Shown here one piece after another: positions 42,940-51,784 of a DNA stretch of 64,000 nucleotides. The position numbers and the translations under genes are program-made. Every line of letters begins with the position of its first letter. Positions within the stretch are counted from its first letter, which is position 1. Below the pieces are notes generated by a model, which saw only the letters and a list, made by a program, of their open reading frames with translations, had not been told where the DNA came from and did no database searches. This stretch comes from CAYLXX01 sp964387955 (GTDB taxonomy: Bacteria; Patescibacteriota; Microgenomatia; UBA1406; GWC2-37-13), in the NCBI GenBank assembly GCA_964387955.1, contig CAYLXX010000001.1:23132-87131 (forward strand), written 5' to 3'.

Positions 42940-44046
42940 ATGAAACTACTTATTACAGGCGGCCATGTTACTCCGGCCCTCGCTTTTATTGATGATGTTT
43001 TGGAGAAAAATCGACTGAAACCACAGCACATGGTTTTTGTAGGCAGAAAATATGTCTCATCAAAAGAAAGAGAACTTTCATTCGAGTATCAGGAGATTCA
43101 GAATCGCAAAATTAAATTTATTCATTTAGTAGCTGGTCGATTTACGCGCACTTTTTCTTTACAAACTATCCGTAATTTACTGCTGGTGCCGATTGGATTT
43201 GTCAGAGCTTGGCAGATAATCTCTAAAGAAAAACCGTATGCTATCTTGTCATTTGGCGGCTACATCGCTTTGCCGATCGCGTTTGCTGCATTCATACGCA
43301 GAATACCAGTATATACTCATGAGCAAACGCTGGTACCTGGTTTGACCAATAAGATTATCGGCCGATTTGCTCGTAAAGTATTTGTCTCTTTTCCTCAAAC
43401 AGTAAAGTCGTTTCCTCGCCAAAAAACTATTTTATCTGGTAATCCTGTAAGGCAATATGTCTTAAGCGTTGAGAAAGCGGCCTTCACTATCAATAAAAAC
43501 CGGCCAGTTATTTATGTTACCGGTGCCTCAACAGGATCTCATAGTATCAATGCTCATATCGAGCACTTGCTCCCTGATTTGTTACAGCACTACGTCGTTA
43601 TCCATCAATCTGGCAATATGAAAGAATATAAAGATTTCGATAGATTAAGTGTTATGAGAGAGTCATTAGCGCCAGAGTTAAGAAAAAATTATTTTCTACG
43701 GACTCATTTTTTAACTGAGGAAATTGGACACGTCTATAAACTAGCAGATTTGGTCATATCGCGCTCGGGAGCCAATACAATCATCGAGCTAGTTGCTCTC
43801 AAAAAACCCTCGATTCTCATTCCGCTCCCTTGGTCGGCTTACAACGAACAGGAATTACAAGCGAAACTGCTCCAAAAAGCAGGTGTAGGCGAAATTTTTA
43901 ACCAAAGAGACAAAAGTGAGAAATTGGCCGACCTTATAGCAATGGTGATGATGAATCTTGAAGACTATAAAAAAAATTTCGCCTCATTAAAAGACCTTTA
44001 TAACCCACATGCCGCAGAAATCATCGCCAAACATATCCTTCGTTAA
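42940..44046 (+). CDS. murG: UDP-GlcNAc:lipid I N-acetylglucosaminyltransferase
   Basis: 368 residues, GT28/GT-B. N-terminal LLITGGHVTPALAFID is the acceptor-side glycine loop, slightly shorter than the usual GGTGGH. Then ILSFGGYIALPIAFAAF, YTHEQTLVPGLTNKII, SGNPVR, and the C-terminal UDP-GlcNAc site with VTGASTGSHSIN, LVISRSGANTIIELVALKKPSILIPLPWSAYNEQ. It converts lipid I to lipid II at the inner membrane face. Overlaps ftsQ by 38 bp. Confidence 0.95.
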   Translation: MKLLITGGHVTPALAFIDDVLEKNRLKPQHMVFVGRKYVSSKERELSFEYQEIQNRKIKFIHLVAGRFTRTFSLQTIRNLLLVPIGFVRAWQIISKEKPYAILSFGGYIALPIAFAAFIRRIPVYTHEQTLVPGLTNKIIGRFARKVFVSFPQTVKSFPRQKTILSGNPVRQYVLSVEKAAFTINKNRPVIYVTGASTGSHSINAHIEHLLPDLLQHYVVIHQSGNMKEYKDFDRLSVMRESLAPELRKNYFLRTHFLTEEIGHVYKLADLVISRSGANTIIELVALKKPSILIPLPWSAYNEQELQAKLLQKAGVGEIFNQRDKSEKLADLIAMVMMNLEDYKKNFASLKDLYNPHAAEIIAKHILR

Positions 44047-44731
44047 AATACTGTTTTTTTTGGGAGTGTGTGTATTTGGCCTTGCCGGGTATTTCTTTGT
44101 TAAAACATACTTTAAAGTTCAGATCATCCAAGTTCATGAAGAAGGCAAAAGCCACCTATTACATATAAGAGGTATTGATGCCATTTCAGACTACAATCTT
44201 ATTTTATCAAGTACTTCCAAACTAGCCAACTTTTTAAAAGCAAGCAATCCCACGATTAAATCAATAGAGATTAAAAAACAATTACCCAACCAAATTACTA
44301 TTATTTTATCGTTTTATAGACCTTTTGCATCACTTAAAGGCGATCGAGGCTATTTCATAATCAGCTCAGATGGGACAATTTTATCAACTTCAAAAGACCC
44401 CAGCTCCGTTCTTCCACAAATAACGTACTATCAGCTATTGAGCATGTCTGAGTATAAAGTAGGTAACAAGCTTGATTTTGATGATATTAAATCAGCTTTA
44501 ACATTTCTCCAATCCTCTCTTGATTTAGGATTGAAAACCTCTAAAATTGAAATTATTGGTTATCATATGATAGCATTATATGCAGATAAAGAGAAAATCA
44601 TCTTTAGTCAGGAAAAAGATATAAACACTCAAAAGTATCAATTTGAGACAATTATCAAAGAGTTTAGAGCACAAAACAAATCATTTAAGAGTTTGGATGT
44701 ACGATTCGACAAACCAGTAGTGGTATTTTAA
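44009..44731 (+). CDS. ftsQ: Cell division protein FtsQ/DivIB
   Basis: 240 residues: short cytoplasmic tail, one membrane helix (about 11-31), then a POTRA-like domain starting at VQIIQVHEEGKSHLLHIRGI with the NPTIKSIEIKKQLPNQITIIL strand pattern, and a beta domain with YFIISSDGTIL and LDVRFDKPVVVF. FtsQ links early and late divisome proteins and binds FtsB/FtsL. Sequence similarity to FtsQ is weak as usual, but the topology, the POTRA pattern and the place between murG and ftsA are decisive. The start is inside murG. Confidence 0.88.
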   Translation: MPQKSSPNISFVKILFFLGVCVFGLAGYFFVKTYFKVQIIQVHEEGKSHLLHIRGIDAISDYNLILSSTSKLANFLKASNPTIKSIEIKKQLPNQITIILSFYRPFASLKGDRGYFIISSDGTILSTSKDPSSVLPQITYYQLLSMSEYKVGNKLDFDDIKSALTFLQSSLDLGLKTSKIEIIGYHMIALYADKEKIIFSQEKDINTQKYQFETIIKEFRAQNKSFKSLDVRFDKPVVVF

Positions 44732-44736
44732 AAAAA

Positions 44737-46011
44737 ATGACAGATCAACTTATTTGTGGAATAGACATAGGTAGCTCAAAAGTGGCGACAGTCGTGGGCG
44801 TCGAGTCAAAAGATCAAGCTGAGATACGAATTATCGGTTTTAACACCACGCCTTCCAGAGGGGTAAAAAAAGGGCTGATCGTAGATATCGATCAGGTAAC
44901 TGGTTCAGTCGAAGAAAGCGTCGAAAAAGCCGAGCGCATGGCTGGTCATAAAATCACCAGATCATATGTCTCAGTGGGCGGGCCGCATATTTCCTCTATT
45001 AACTCGCACGGAGTTGTGGCAGTCTCAAATCCTCAGTCTGAGATCGTAGCCGCCGATGTGGCCAGAGTGATTGAGGCGGCGCGAGCCATTTCGCTCTCAA
45101 GCACCCGACAAATTATCGAAGTCTCACCTCGTGAATATAGTGTCGACGGTCAATCTGGTATCAGGAATCCAGTAGGTATGAGTGGGGTCAGACTCGAAGC
45201 AGACACACATATTATTACTGCTTCCTCTACTAATTTAAAAAATATTGAGCGCTGCTTCGCGGATTTAGGTATTGCTAATAATGGGTTTATTTTTGCAGGT
45301 TTGGCATCGGCCGAAGCTGTTTTAAATGATACAGAAAAAGACTTAGGCGCAGTACTTGTGGATGTCGGTGCTGGCAAAATTGATGTCTGCATTTTTGTTG
45401 AGGGATCACTTTCTTATTCTGCATCTATTCCTATTGGTGCTAAGCATATAACAAACGATATTGCCGTTGGGCTGCGAGTATCACTTGAGTCAGCCGAAAG
45501 AATTAAATTGTATTTAAGCAAACGCGCTCATCTGGCCGATCAATTCCAAAAAAAGAAAACCTATGAGGGAATTGATCTTAAAGATCTGCATATTCCCGAA
45601 TCTTTGGGAGATGTTACTGCCAAAACCATTATTGAGGGCATTATCGGGCCCAGACTTGAAGAAATATATAGTTATATTGATGAAGAAATCGAGAAAAGTG
45701 GTTTTGAGAAACAAATTCCATCAGGGATCATTCTTACTGGCGGTGGCTCACTCACTATCGGTATGGTTGAGGCCGGTCGCAAATATGTTGGATTACCCAT
45801 TCGAGTAGGTAAGCCGGAGCGAGCTACCGGTCTTGTCGATGAAATTATCGATCCGCAGTTCGCTACTACTATCGGCTTGATTTTTTACGGTAGCAGACAT
45901 ATAATGAAGGATCAGACTGGATCAAAAGATTTCAACGAAATTATCAAAAATTTCTCACTGATGAAATCTTTTTCCAAGGTGAAAGATCTAGTCAAACAAT
46001 TTATTCCTTAA
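44737..46011 (+). CDS. ftsA: Cell division protein FtsA
   Basis: 424 residues of the actin/Hsp70 ATPase fold: ICGIDIGSSKVATVVG (phosphate 1), the 1C domain with SYVSVGGPHISSINSHGVVAVS, VLVDVGAGKIDVCIFVEGSL (phosphate 2), and GIILTGGGSLTIGMVE (adenosine). The C-terminal end (MKSFSKVKDLVKQFIP) is the amphipathic membrane-targeting helix. FtsA anchors FtsZ filaments to the membrane and recruits the divisome. 1 base separates it from ftsZ. Confidence 0.97.
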   Translation: MTDQLICGIDIGSSKVATVVGVESKDQAEIRIIGFNTTPSRGVKKGLIVDIDQVTGSVEESVEKAERMAGHKITRSYVSVGGPHISSINSHGVVAVSNPQSEIVAADVARVIEAARAISLSSTRQIIEVSPREYSVDGQSGIRNPVGMSGVRLEADTHIITASSTNLKNIERCFADLGIANNGFIFAGLASAEAVLNDTEKDLGAVLVDVGAGKIDVCIFVEGSLSYSASIPIGAKHITNDIAVGLRVSLESAERIKLYLSKRAHLADQFQKKKTYEGIDLKDLHIPESLGDVTAKTIIEGIIGPRLEEIYSYIDEEIEKSGFEKQIPSGIILTGGGSLTIGMVEAGRKYVGLPIRVGKPERATGLVDEIIDPQFATTIGLIFYGSRHIMKDQTGSKDFNEIIKNFSLMKSFSKVKDLVKQFIP

Positions 46012-46012
46012 A

Positions 46013-47179
46013 ATGTTAGTCAAACCACGAGCCGGACAAGCTGCAAAAATCAAAGTCATTGGTGTAGGGGGCGGCGGCGGTAATGCCATATCTTCTATGA
46101 TTGCAGAAGGCGGCATTCCAGGAGTCGAATTTGTGGCCGTCAATACCGATGCCCAAGCTTTACTCCATAATAAAGCCGGTTTAAAAATCCAGATAGGAGA
46201 TAATCTTACCAAAGGATTGGGTTCGGGTGGAGATCCAGAAATTGGTCGAGAAGCAGCCGAAGAATCACGCGAGAAACTAAAAGACGAAATTAGCGGCGCT
46301 GATATGGTATTTATTACGGCAGGCGAAGGCGGCGGCACTGGAACAGGCGCCGCGCCTATTGTTGCAGAAGTCGCTAAAGAAACAGGTGCACTTACCGTCG
46401 CGGTTGTCACCAAACCATTTGATTTTGAAGGAGTTAAGCGTAAACACGCCGCCGAAGAAGGCACTCTCCGACTCAAAGACAAAGTTGATACACTGATCGT
46501 TGTACCGAATCAGAGAATTTTGGGAGTGATTGATAAAAAAACTCCTATCCTTGAAGCCTTTAAGAGAATCGACTCAGTTTTACACCAAGGAGTAAAAGGA
46601 ATTGCTGAGTTAATTACGTTGCCAGGATTGGTAAACGTGGATTTTGCCGATGTGAGAACCATTATGAGTAATGCCGGCACAGCTCTTATGGGTATTGGTT
46701 CAGGTAGCGGTGAGAAACGAGCCCTGCAGGCTATCAAACAAGCTATTTCATCGCCACTTCTTGATACATCGATTGAAGGCGCAAAGGGAATTCTTTTTAA
46801 TGTGGTCGGCGGTGATGATCTCTCAATGGTGGAAATCGATGAAGCGGCCAATATTATCGCCAAAGTAGTCGATCCCGAAGCCGATATCATCTTTGGTGCT
46901 GCAGTTGACCCGAAATTAACCGACGAGATCAGGATAACTGTTGTAGCCACTAAATTTGACGAATCCAAACTCAATTTATTTAGATATAAAAAAGAAAATA
47001 AGCGCGAAGAACATATAGTTGATGAGGGGAGCAATGAGCAGGAAATCACTGCTTCCACATTGCTTGATGAAGAGGAGAACGATCTTGACGTTACCCGCAA
47101 TGCCGAAGATACACTCAAAGAATATGACGATCTTGATATACCTGCATTTTTGCGTAATGATAAGAAGCGATTTGAATGA
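46013..47179 (+). CDS. ftsZ: Cell division protein FtsZ
   Basis: 388 residues. KVIGVGGGGGNAI and the tubulin signature GEGGGTGTG (about 104-112) form the GTP site; the T7 loop synergy region is VNVDFADVRTIM (about 207-218). A flexible acidic linker (about 325-370) leads to the conserved C-terminal peptide DDLDIPAFLR, which binds FtsA. FtsZ polymerises with GTP into the Z ring. A promoter for ileS lies inside its last codons. Confidence 0.98.
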   Translation: MLVKPRAGQAAKIKVIGVGGGGGNAISSMIAEGGIPGVEFVAVNTDAQALLHNKAGLKIQIGDNLTKGLGSGGDPEIGREAAEESREKLKDEISGADMVFITAGEGGGTGTGAAPIVAEVAKETGALTVAVVTKPFDFEGVKRKHAAEEGTLRLKDKVDTLIVVPNQRILGVIDKKTPILEAFKRIDSVLHQGVKGIAELITLPGLVNVDFADVRTIMSNAGTALMGIGSGSGEKRALQAIKQAISSPLLDTSIEGAKGILFNVVGGDDLSMVEIDEAANIIAKVVDPEADIIFGAAVDPKLTDEIRITVVATKFDESKLNLFRYKKENKREEHIVDEGSNEQEITASTLLDEEENDLDVTRNAEDTLKEYDDLDIPAFLRNDKKRFE

Positions 47180-47200
47180 TGCTTCTTCTCCTGATACAAT
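47172..47200 (+). promoter_or_regulatory. ileS promoter, beginning inside ftsZ
   Basis: TTGAAT (47172-47177, last ftsZ codons), 17-bp spacer, TACAAT (47195-47200), ending 7 nt before ATG 47208. Predicted 5' UTR about 1 nt. Confidence 0.7.
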
Positions 47201-47207
47201 GTGATTT

Positions 47208-50006
47208 ATGTTTACTCAGTCTGATGCCCAGGTAGACTTTCCTAAACTTGAAGAAGGCATACTCTCATTTTGGCAAAAAAATAAGACATTCGAGAAGTCA
47301 CTTGAGTTACGAAAAGATGCCAAAAAATGGAATTTCGTCGATGGCCCTCCTTTCATCACTGGTCTTCCTCACTACGGTACTTTACTTTCGAGTATCCCCA
47401 AAGACGTGTTTCCCAGGTTTTGGACAATGAAAGGGTATTATGTGAGACGTGTTTGGGGTTGGGATGTACACGGTCTTCCCGCAGAAAATAAAGTTGAGGT
47501 CAAACTTGGGCTTAAGAGTAAGAGAGACATAGAAGAAAAAATCGGTGTCAAAAAATTTATCGAAGAATGTAAAAAATATGTTAGCGAAGTCTCCGGTGAG
47601 TGGGAGTGGTATGTTGATCACATTGCCCGCTGGGTAGATTTTAAAAATGCCTACAAAACCAATGATCTCTCGTACATGGAGTCAGTGATGTGGGTATTTA
47701 AGCAAATGCATGAGAAAAACCTGATTTACAAAGGCCTGCGTGTATCTTTGTATTGTCCTCACGATTCCACGCCTATCTCCAACTTCGAAGTAGCCATGGA
47801 TGCCGATAATTACAAAATGGTTACCGAAATGGCAACAACCTATAAATATAAACTGCTCGGAGAAAAAGACACGTATCTACTTGCCTGGTCGACTACTCCT
47901 TGGAATAAAATTGCTACACCAGCACTGGCTGTCAATCCCCAACTCGAGTATGTGAAAGTCGAAGAACATGGTGAGAAATATATACTGGCTAAAACTACTT
48001 TAAAGATGTTGAGATCTGAAAAACCAAAAATTCTTGAAACTTTCAAGGGTGAAAAATTGATCGGAGCCGAGTTTGAACCCCACTATGATTTTTACACAAT
48101 TGACCCTGGTAAAAAAGCCTTCATAGTTATTGGCGGAGATTTCGTGACAGCCGAAGAAGGAACAGGCATCGTGACCATTGCAGCCTATGGAGAAGAGGAC
48201 TTGGCTGTCATGAAAAAAGAAAATATCCAGATTGTCTTGCATGTTGATGATGAGGGAACTATTTTGCCGCATGTACCTAAATTTGGCGGCATGTATTACC
48301 TTAAGGCCAATAAAGCAGTTGATGAAGATTTAACAGGAAGAGGACTGGTGTATAAAGAGGAAGAATACACCCATAGTGTACCTACATGTTGGCGCTGTCA
48401 CACACGATTGTATTATGCACCGCAAGATGCTTGGTATGTGAATATCCAAAATCTCAAAGATCAACTAAAAAAAACCAACGAACAAGTGAATTGGTTCCCG
48501 CCTCATTTTAAACACGGCCGATTTTTGAAAAGTTTAGAAGCAGCCCCTGATTGGTGTATTTCACGCAGCCGTTATTGGGGTTCACCTGTACCTGTGTGGG
48601 AATGTGAAAACGATCATCAATTTGTGCCAGGATCAATAGCCGAACTCGAAAAAGCCTCTGGTAAAAAAATAGCCGATCTTCATAAACCAGAAATTGACGA
48701 AGTGGTAGTTATGTGTAAGGAATGTGGTAAACCTGCTCAACGAGTGAAAGAGGTTCTGGATAGCTGGATTGAAGCTGGCTCTGCCCCGTATGCTGAACGA
48801 CATTATCCGTTTGAGAACAACAATTTACAAGATTTTTTTCCGCCAGATTTTATTGTTGAATACACCGGTCAAATAAGGGCTTGGTTTTATGTCCTCCACG
48901 TTTTAGCCAATGCCATTTTTGAGTCGAATGCTTTTAAAAACGTCATTGTTACCGGAGTAATTCTAGGGTCAGACGGCCGTAAAATGAGTAAAAATTACGG
49001 CAATTATCCAGATCCCAAAATGATGCTTGAGAAATATGGTGGTGATGCTTTGCGTTTGTATCTTCTAGGAAGTTCGGTCATGAAAGGCGAGGATATACTA
49101 ATTTCAGAAGAGGAATATCGTAATCAACTCAAGACATTACTTATTCCTATAACTAATATCTATAAATTTTTTGCAACCTACGCCAATGCCGACAAGTGGG
49201 AACCTCAAACCGAGATTCAGGTAAAAAATATTCTTGATGTCTGGATTATTTCCAAGCTGCACTCTTTGATAAAAAATGTTACGAAAGCGCTTGAGAATTA
49301 CGACACTATAACTGCAGTCTCGCAACTGACTATCTTTATCGACGACATGTCCAAGTGGTATATTCGCCGTAGCAGATCGCGAGTGGGTATGCAGGCAGAA
49401 AATGACGCCGATAAAAACGAGTTTTATAGTACTTGCTATGTTGTACTTAAAACATATTCCCAGATTCTGGCGCCGATAGCTCCCTTCATGAGCGAATTTT
49501 TGTATCAACATTTAACAGATGATGAATCTGTGCATTTGACCAATTGGCCAGAGTATGATGACTCATTGATCGACGCATCTCTTGAGCAAATGATGGACCA
49601 AGCCCGCAAAGCAGTAGAAGAGGGTCATGCTAAAAGGAAAGAAGAAAAAATCAAAGTACGTATGCCCATGAGACTTCTCGAGTGGAAATCAGAACAGGAT
49701 TATAAGAGTATGAGCCCTGAAATTTGGAATATTATTCTGGAAGAGCTTAATGTAAAAAATATTAAAGTAGGCGCTATCAGATATCCTGCCATTGAAGTGA
49801 AAGTGACTGACGAAGAACTACAGCATGAAGGAGACTTGCGTGATCTGATACGAAAAATTCAAGAAGAGCGAAAAAATTTAGGCTACACCATCGACAAGAA
49901 AATATCTCTCATTATCCCCAAAGATTTCGCAAAAGACACCGATTTTATTAAAAAACGCGTTCTTGCTGTAGACATCAAAGTCGGCGAAAGTCTCTCGGTT
50001 GAGTGA
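47208..50006 (+). CDS. ileS: Isoleucyl-tRNA synthetase, type 2 (archaeal/eukaryotic-like)
   Basis: 932 residues. The class I catalytic core has GLPHYGTLL at the HIGH position (about 53-60), GWDVHGLPAENKVE, and KMSKNYGNYPDP (about 592). An editing CP1 domain with STTPWNKIATPALAVNP and DFVTAEEGTGIVTIA is present; an anticodon-binding helical domain and a C-terminal tail follow. The HYG form and long C-terminus mark the IleRS2 group, associated with mupirocin resistance, instead of bacterial IleRS1. The last HIGH residue is Thr instead of His. It charges tRNA-Ile. Placed between ftsZ and rodA, with its own promoter. Confidence 0.95.
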   Translation: MFTQSDAQVDFPKLEEGILSFWQKNKTFEKSLELRKDAKKWNFVDGPPFITGLPHYGTLLSSIPKDVFPRFWTMKGYYVRRVWGWDVHGLPAENKVEVKLGLKSKRDIEEKIGVKKFIEECKKYVSEVSGEWEWYVDHIARWVDFKNAYKTNDLSYMESVMWVFKQMHEKNLIYKGLRVSLYCPHDSTPISNFEVAMDADNYKMVTEMATTYKYKLLGEKDTYLLAWSTTPWNKIATPALAVNPQLEYVKVEEHGEKYILAKTTLKMLRSEKPKILETFKGEKLIGAEFEPHYDFYTIDPGKKAFIVIGGDFVTAEEGTGIVTIAAYGEEDLAVMKKENIQIVLHVDDEGTILPHVPKFGGMYYLKANKAVDEDLTGRGLVYKEEEYTHSVPTCWRCHTRLYYAPQDAWYVNIQNLKDQLKKTNEQVNWFPPHFKHGRFLKSLEAAPDWCISRSRYWGSPVPVWECENDHQFVPGSIAELEKASGKKIADLHKPEIDEVVVMCKECGKPAQRVKEVLDSWIEAGSAPYAERHYPFENNNLQDFFPPDFIVEYTGQIRAWFYVLHVLANAIFESNAFKNVIVTGVILGSDGRKMSKNYGNYPDPKMMLEKYGGDALRLYLLGSSVMKGEDILISEEEYRNQLKTLLIPITNIYKFFATYANADKWEPQTEIQVKNILDVWIISKLHSLIKNVTKALENYDTITAVSQLTIFIDDMSKWYIRRSRSRVGMQAENDADKNEFYSTCYVVLKTYSQILAPIAPFMSEFLYQHLTDDESVHLTNWPEYDDSLIDASLEQMMDQARKAVEEGHAKRKEEKIKVRMPMRLLEWKSEQDYKSMSPEIWNIILEELNVKNIKVGAIRYPAIEVKVTDEELQHEGDLRDLIRKIQEERKNLGYTIDKKISLIIPKDFAKDTDFIKKRVLAVDIKVGESLSVE

Positions 50007-50008
50007 GC

Positions 50009-50014
50009 TATAAT
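50009..50014 (+). promoter_or_regulatory. rodA -10 element
   Basis: TATAAT 3 bases after the ileS stop codon and ending 6 nt before ATG 50021. No clear -35. Confidence 0.5.
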
Positions 50015-50020
50015 TAGCAG

Positions 50021-51052
50021 ATGGGAATTGCTTTGCCTTCTTTACTACTCTTCATTTTCGGTGCTTTTACCCTTCTTGGAGTTAAACCCGAGCTCTTTTT
50101 CAATCAAATCATTTTTTTTGTAATAGGAATAGGTCTTTATTTTTTTATTAAAAAAATGGGATCGCACTTCTTCCGGATAAATGTGGGTTTTTTTTATTGG
50201 TTCTTTATTATTCTCCTTGTGGCTACTTTTTTAATCGGTATTGAAGCAAAAGGTTCTAAACGCTGGATCGATCTCATATTTTTTAATTTTCAGGCCTCTG
50301 AGTTTTTTAAAGTATTTTTTTTACTGTATTTTGCCGATTACTTTTCTAAAAATAGATTGTACGGTGACCAATTTCAGGCGTTTCTAAAAAGTTTACTAAT
50401 TGCAGGAGTGCCAATTTTTATCATCTTTAAGCAGCCTGATTTAGCAACTGCGCTTACATTTATCTGCATGTATGTTGTCTTATTGCTTTTTTCCAAAGTT
50501 CCAAAAGCGTATATTATCAATGTCGCTATCGTGACGATGTTTATATTGCCGCTGTTTTTTTTCCTGTTAAAAGATTACCAAAAAGCCCGCATTGTCGGCT
50601 TTCTTAATCCGCATGTTGATCAACTGGGAACTTCTTATAATATGACTCAAGCGATCATCGCAGTCGGTTCGGGTCAGTTTTTTGGCAAGGGGCTAGGTGC
50701 TGGTACACAATCAGGCCTCCATTTTCTCCCCGAAAACCACACCGATTTTGCCTTTTCTTCTCTTGTTGAACAATTTGGCTTTGTCGGAGGAGGGATCGTG
50801 ATCTTGTTGTATGGTTTGCTGGCCTATAATTTTATAAAAAAAATTATCACGTATTTTTATGATAGGAGTGAAGAGGGGAGATTTAAATTTTTGTTTACTT
50901 TGGGTTTTTTCACTTTTTTCGTGTTCCAAGTGTTGGTGAATATAGGTATGAATGTGGGGCTATTGCCTATTGCTGGTATTACTCTGCCTCTTATTTCCTA
51001 CGGCGGCTCATCGCTTGTAACCTGGGCCATTGGTCTGGCACTTCTGCCTTAA
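50021..51052 (+). CDS. rodA: Rod-shape peptidoglycan polymerase RodA (SEDS family)
   Basis: 343 residues with about 9-10 membrane helices. SEDS motifs: EAKGSKRWIDLIFFNFQASEFFKVF, FKQPDLATALTF, IIAVGSGQFFGKGLGAGTQSGLHFLPENHTDFAFSSLVEQFGF and LLPIAGITLPLISYGGSSLVTWAI. The GLHFLPENHTDF form fits RodA better than FtsW. It would polymerise glycan during side-wall growth. No mreB, mreC or class B partner PBP2 beyond FtsI is seen here. The N-terminus is shorter than usual (starts within the first helix). Confidence 0.9.
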   Translation: MGIALPSLLLFIFGAFTLLGVKPELFFNQIIFFVIGIGLYFFIKKMGSHFFRINVGFFYWFFIILLVATFLIGIEAKGSKRWIDLIFFNFQASEFFKVFFLLYFADYFSKNRLYGDQFQAFLKSLLIAGVPIFIIFKQPDLATALTFICMYVVLLLFSKVPKAYIINVAIVTMFILPLFFFLLKDYQKARIVGFLNPHVDQLGTSYNMTQAIIAVGSGQFFGKGLGAGTQSGLHFLPENHTDFAFSSLVEQFGFVGGGIVILLYGLLAYNFIKKIITYFYDRSEEGRFKFLFTLGFFTFFVFQVLVNIGMNVGLLPIAGITLPLISYGGSSLVTWAIGLALLP

Positions 51053-51067
51053 AACGATCCTATAATA

Positions 51068-51096
51068 TTGCAAAATTCTGACTTTTTGGCTATAAT
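51068..51096 (+). promoter_or_regulatory. Promoter of the 51-52 kb two-gene island
   Basis: TTGCAA (51068-51073), 17-bp spacer, TATAAT (51091-51096). The first good start codon is 285 nt further on, in contrast to the leaderless promoters elsewhere. A second TATAAT (51219-51224) lies inside the leader hairpin, without a good -35. Confidence 0.65.
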
Positions 51097-51381
51097 ATAA
51101 GCTTAGCAGTATTGCTTTCTTCAGCCACGATAGATGCCTTCTGGCCCCGGAAATCAATAGGGTTTTGCACCTTGATAAAACTAGGATGCTGCCTTAAGTG
51201 AAAGAGGCTAAAGGAGGGTATAATCTGCCTTTCTCTATTCTCTTTCACTTTAGTTGAATTGAAGCTTAAAAGAGCCTAGATTCACAACTTTCCTTTTGAA
51301 GGGATGAGGGCGGCCTCCAAACGGAAAATAACAGTGAAAGCGAACCTGGTAGTTAGCTCGAGGAAACGAAAGGAGACTAGT
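51097..51381 (+). ncRNA. Long structured 5' leader, possible cis-regulatory RNA
   Basis: The 329-base gap after rodA holds a promoter and this leader. Three hairpins can be drawn by eye: TTCTG/CGGAA around GCCC (51139-51152), GGTTTT/AAAACT (51161-51182), and a long one whose outer stem is 11 perfect pairs, AAGTGAAAGAG (51196-51206) with CTCTTTCACTT (51240-51250), enclosing AAAGG/CCTTT (51210-51214, 51228-51232). No conserved core of tmRNA, RNase P, SRP, 6S, TPP, SAM or GEMM elements was recognised. It could be a riboswitch-like leader or a processed small RNA; the evidence is structure and position only. Confidence 0.45.
51369..51375 (+). promoter_or_regulatory. Strong Shine-Dalgarno site (AAAGGAG)
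   Basis: AAAGGAG with 6 nt to ATG 51382. It decides the start of the first island gene, over the longer frame from 51304. Such a site is absent before most other genes in the window. Confidence 0.75.
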
Positions 51382-51732
51382 ATGGAAGAACTTACAGTAC
51401 TAACCCCAAGTTATGATCGTCCGGTTATACATGTGCCGTTTGACGGTCAATTCGACACGACATTAGCTCGTTCGAAGGATACTACACTTCGTGCGATAGG
51501 TCGTTGGTCAGGCGAGAGCGGTGTCATCAATGTGACATTTCAGCTCAGAGCTTCTGATTTCCATATGGTGTCTGGGAAGCGCATCAACGTCAGAAAGATG
51601 CCACAACCCAAAGACCCGCGGCCGGTAACAAGTTACGGACGAACCACTCAAAGAGGAAACTTGAAGATGAGACTCAAGCCTGGTATTTACCAAGTTTGGT
51701 TCCATTCTCCAACAGACGAGATTGACGATTAA
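51382..51732 (+). CDS. Hypothetical protein with beta-rich composition (island gene 1)
   Basis: 116 residues, no signal peptide or membrane segment. It begins MEELTVLTPSYDRPVIHVPFD, is rich in V, T and F in alternating pattern, has a basic centre (SGKRINVRKMPQPKDPRP) and ends in acidic TDEIDD. The LKMRLKPGIYQVWFHSP end looks like the last strands of a small beta-sandwich, but I recognise no family. It is preceded by a strong SD and a long leader and followed by a hairpin, then the zinc-ribbon membrane gene. Confidence 0.6.
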   Translation: MEELTVLTPSYDRPVIHVPFDGQFDTTLARSKDTTLRAIGRWSGESGVINVTFQLRASDFHMVSGKRINVRKMPQPKDPRPVTSYGRTTQRGNLKMRLKPGIYQVWFHSPTDEIDD

Positions 51733-51764
51733 AGTAAAGGACGAGCCGCCCTCTCCTTTTACTT
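51732..51764 (+). other. Intercistronic hairpin after island gene 1
   Basis: AAGTAAAGGA (51732-51741) pairs with TCCTTTTACTT (51754-51764) with a single bulged T; 12-nt loop. It begins at the stop codon of the first gene and lies 7 nt before the next SD. No T-run follows, so it may protect or process the mRNA instead of ending it. Confidence 0.5.
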
Positions 51765-51770
51765 CTATGA

Positions 51771-51777
51771 TAAGGAG
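51771..51777 (+). promoter_or_regulatory. Strong Shine-Dalgarno site (TAAGGAG)
   Basis: TAAGGAG with 7 nt to ATG 51785, deciding the start of the second island gene against the longer frame that begins at 51722 inside the previous gene. Confidence 0.75.
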
Positions 51778-51784
51778 TGAAGTA

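Noticed and set aside
46510..47199. 229-residue frame antisense to ftsZ
   Set aside because: Serine-rich mirror of the strongly conserved ftsZ reading frame; no start signal or family resemblance.
51097..51381. Island leader as tmRNA, RNase P RNA, SRP RNA, 6S RNA or a known riboswitch
   Set aside because: None of the conserved cores I know for these RNAs is visible; kept only as an unclassified structured leader.
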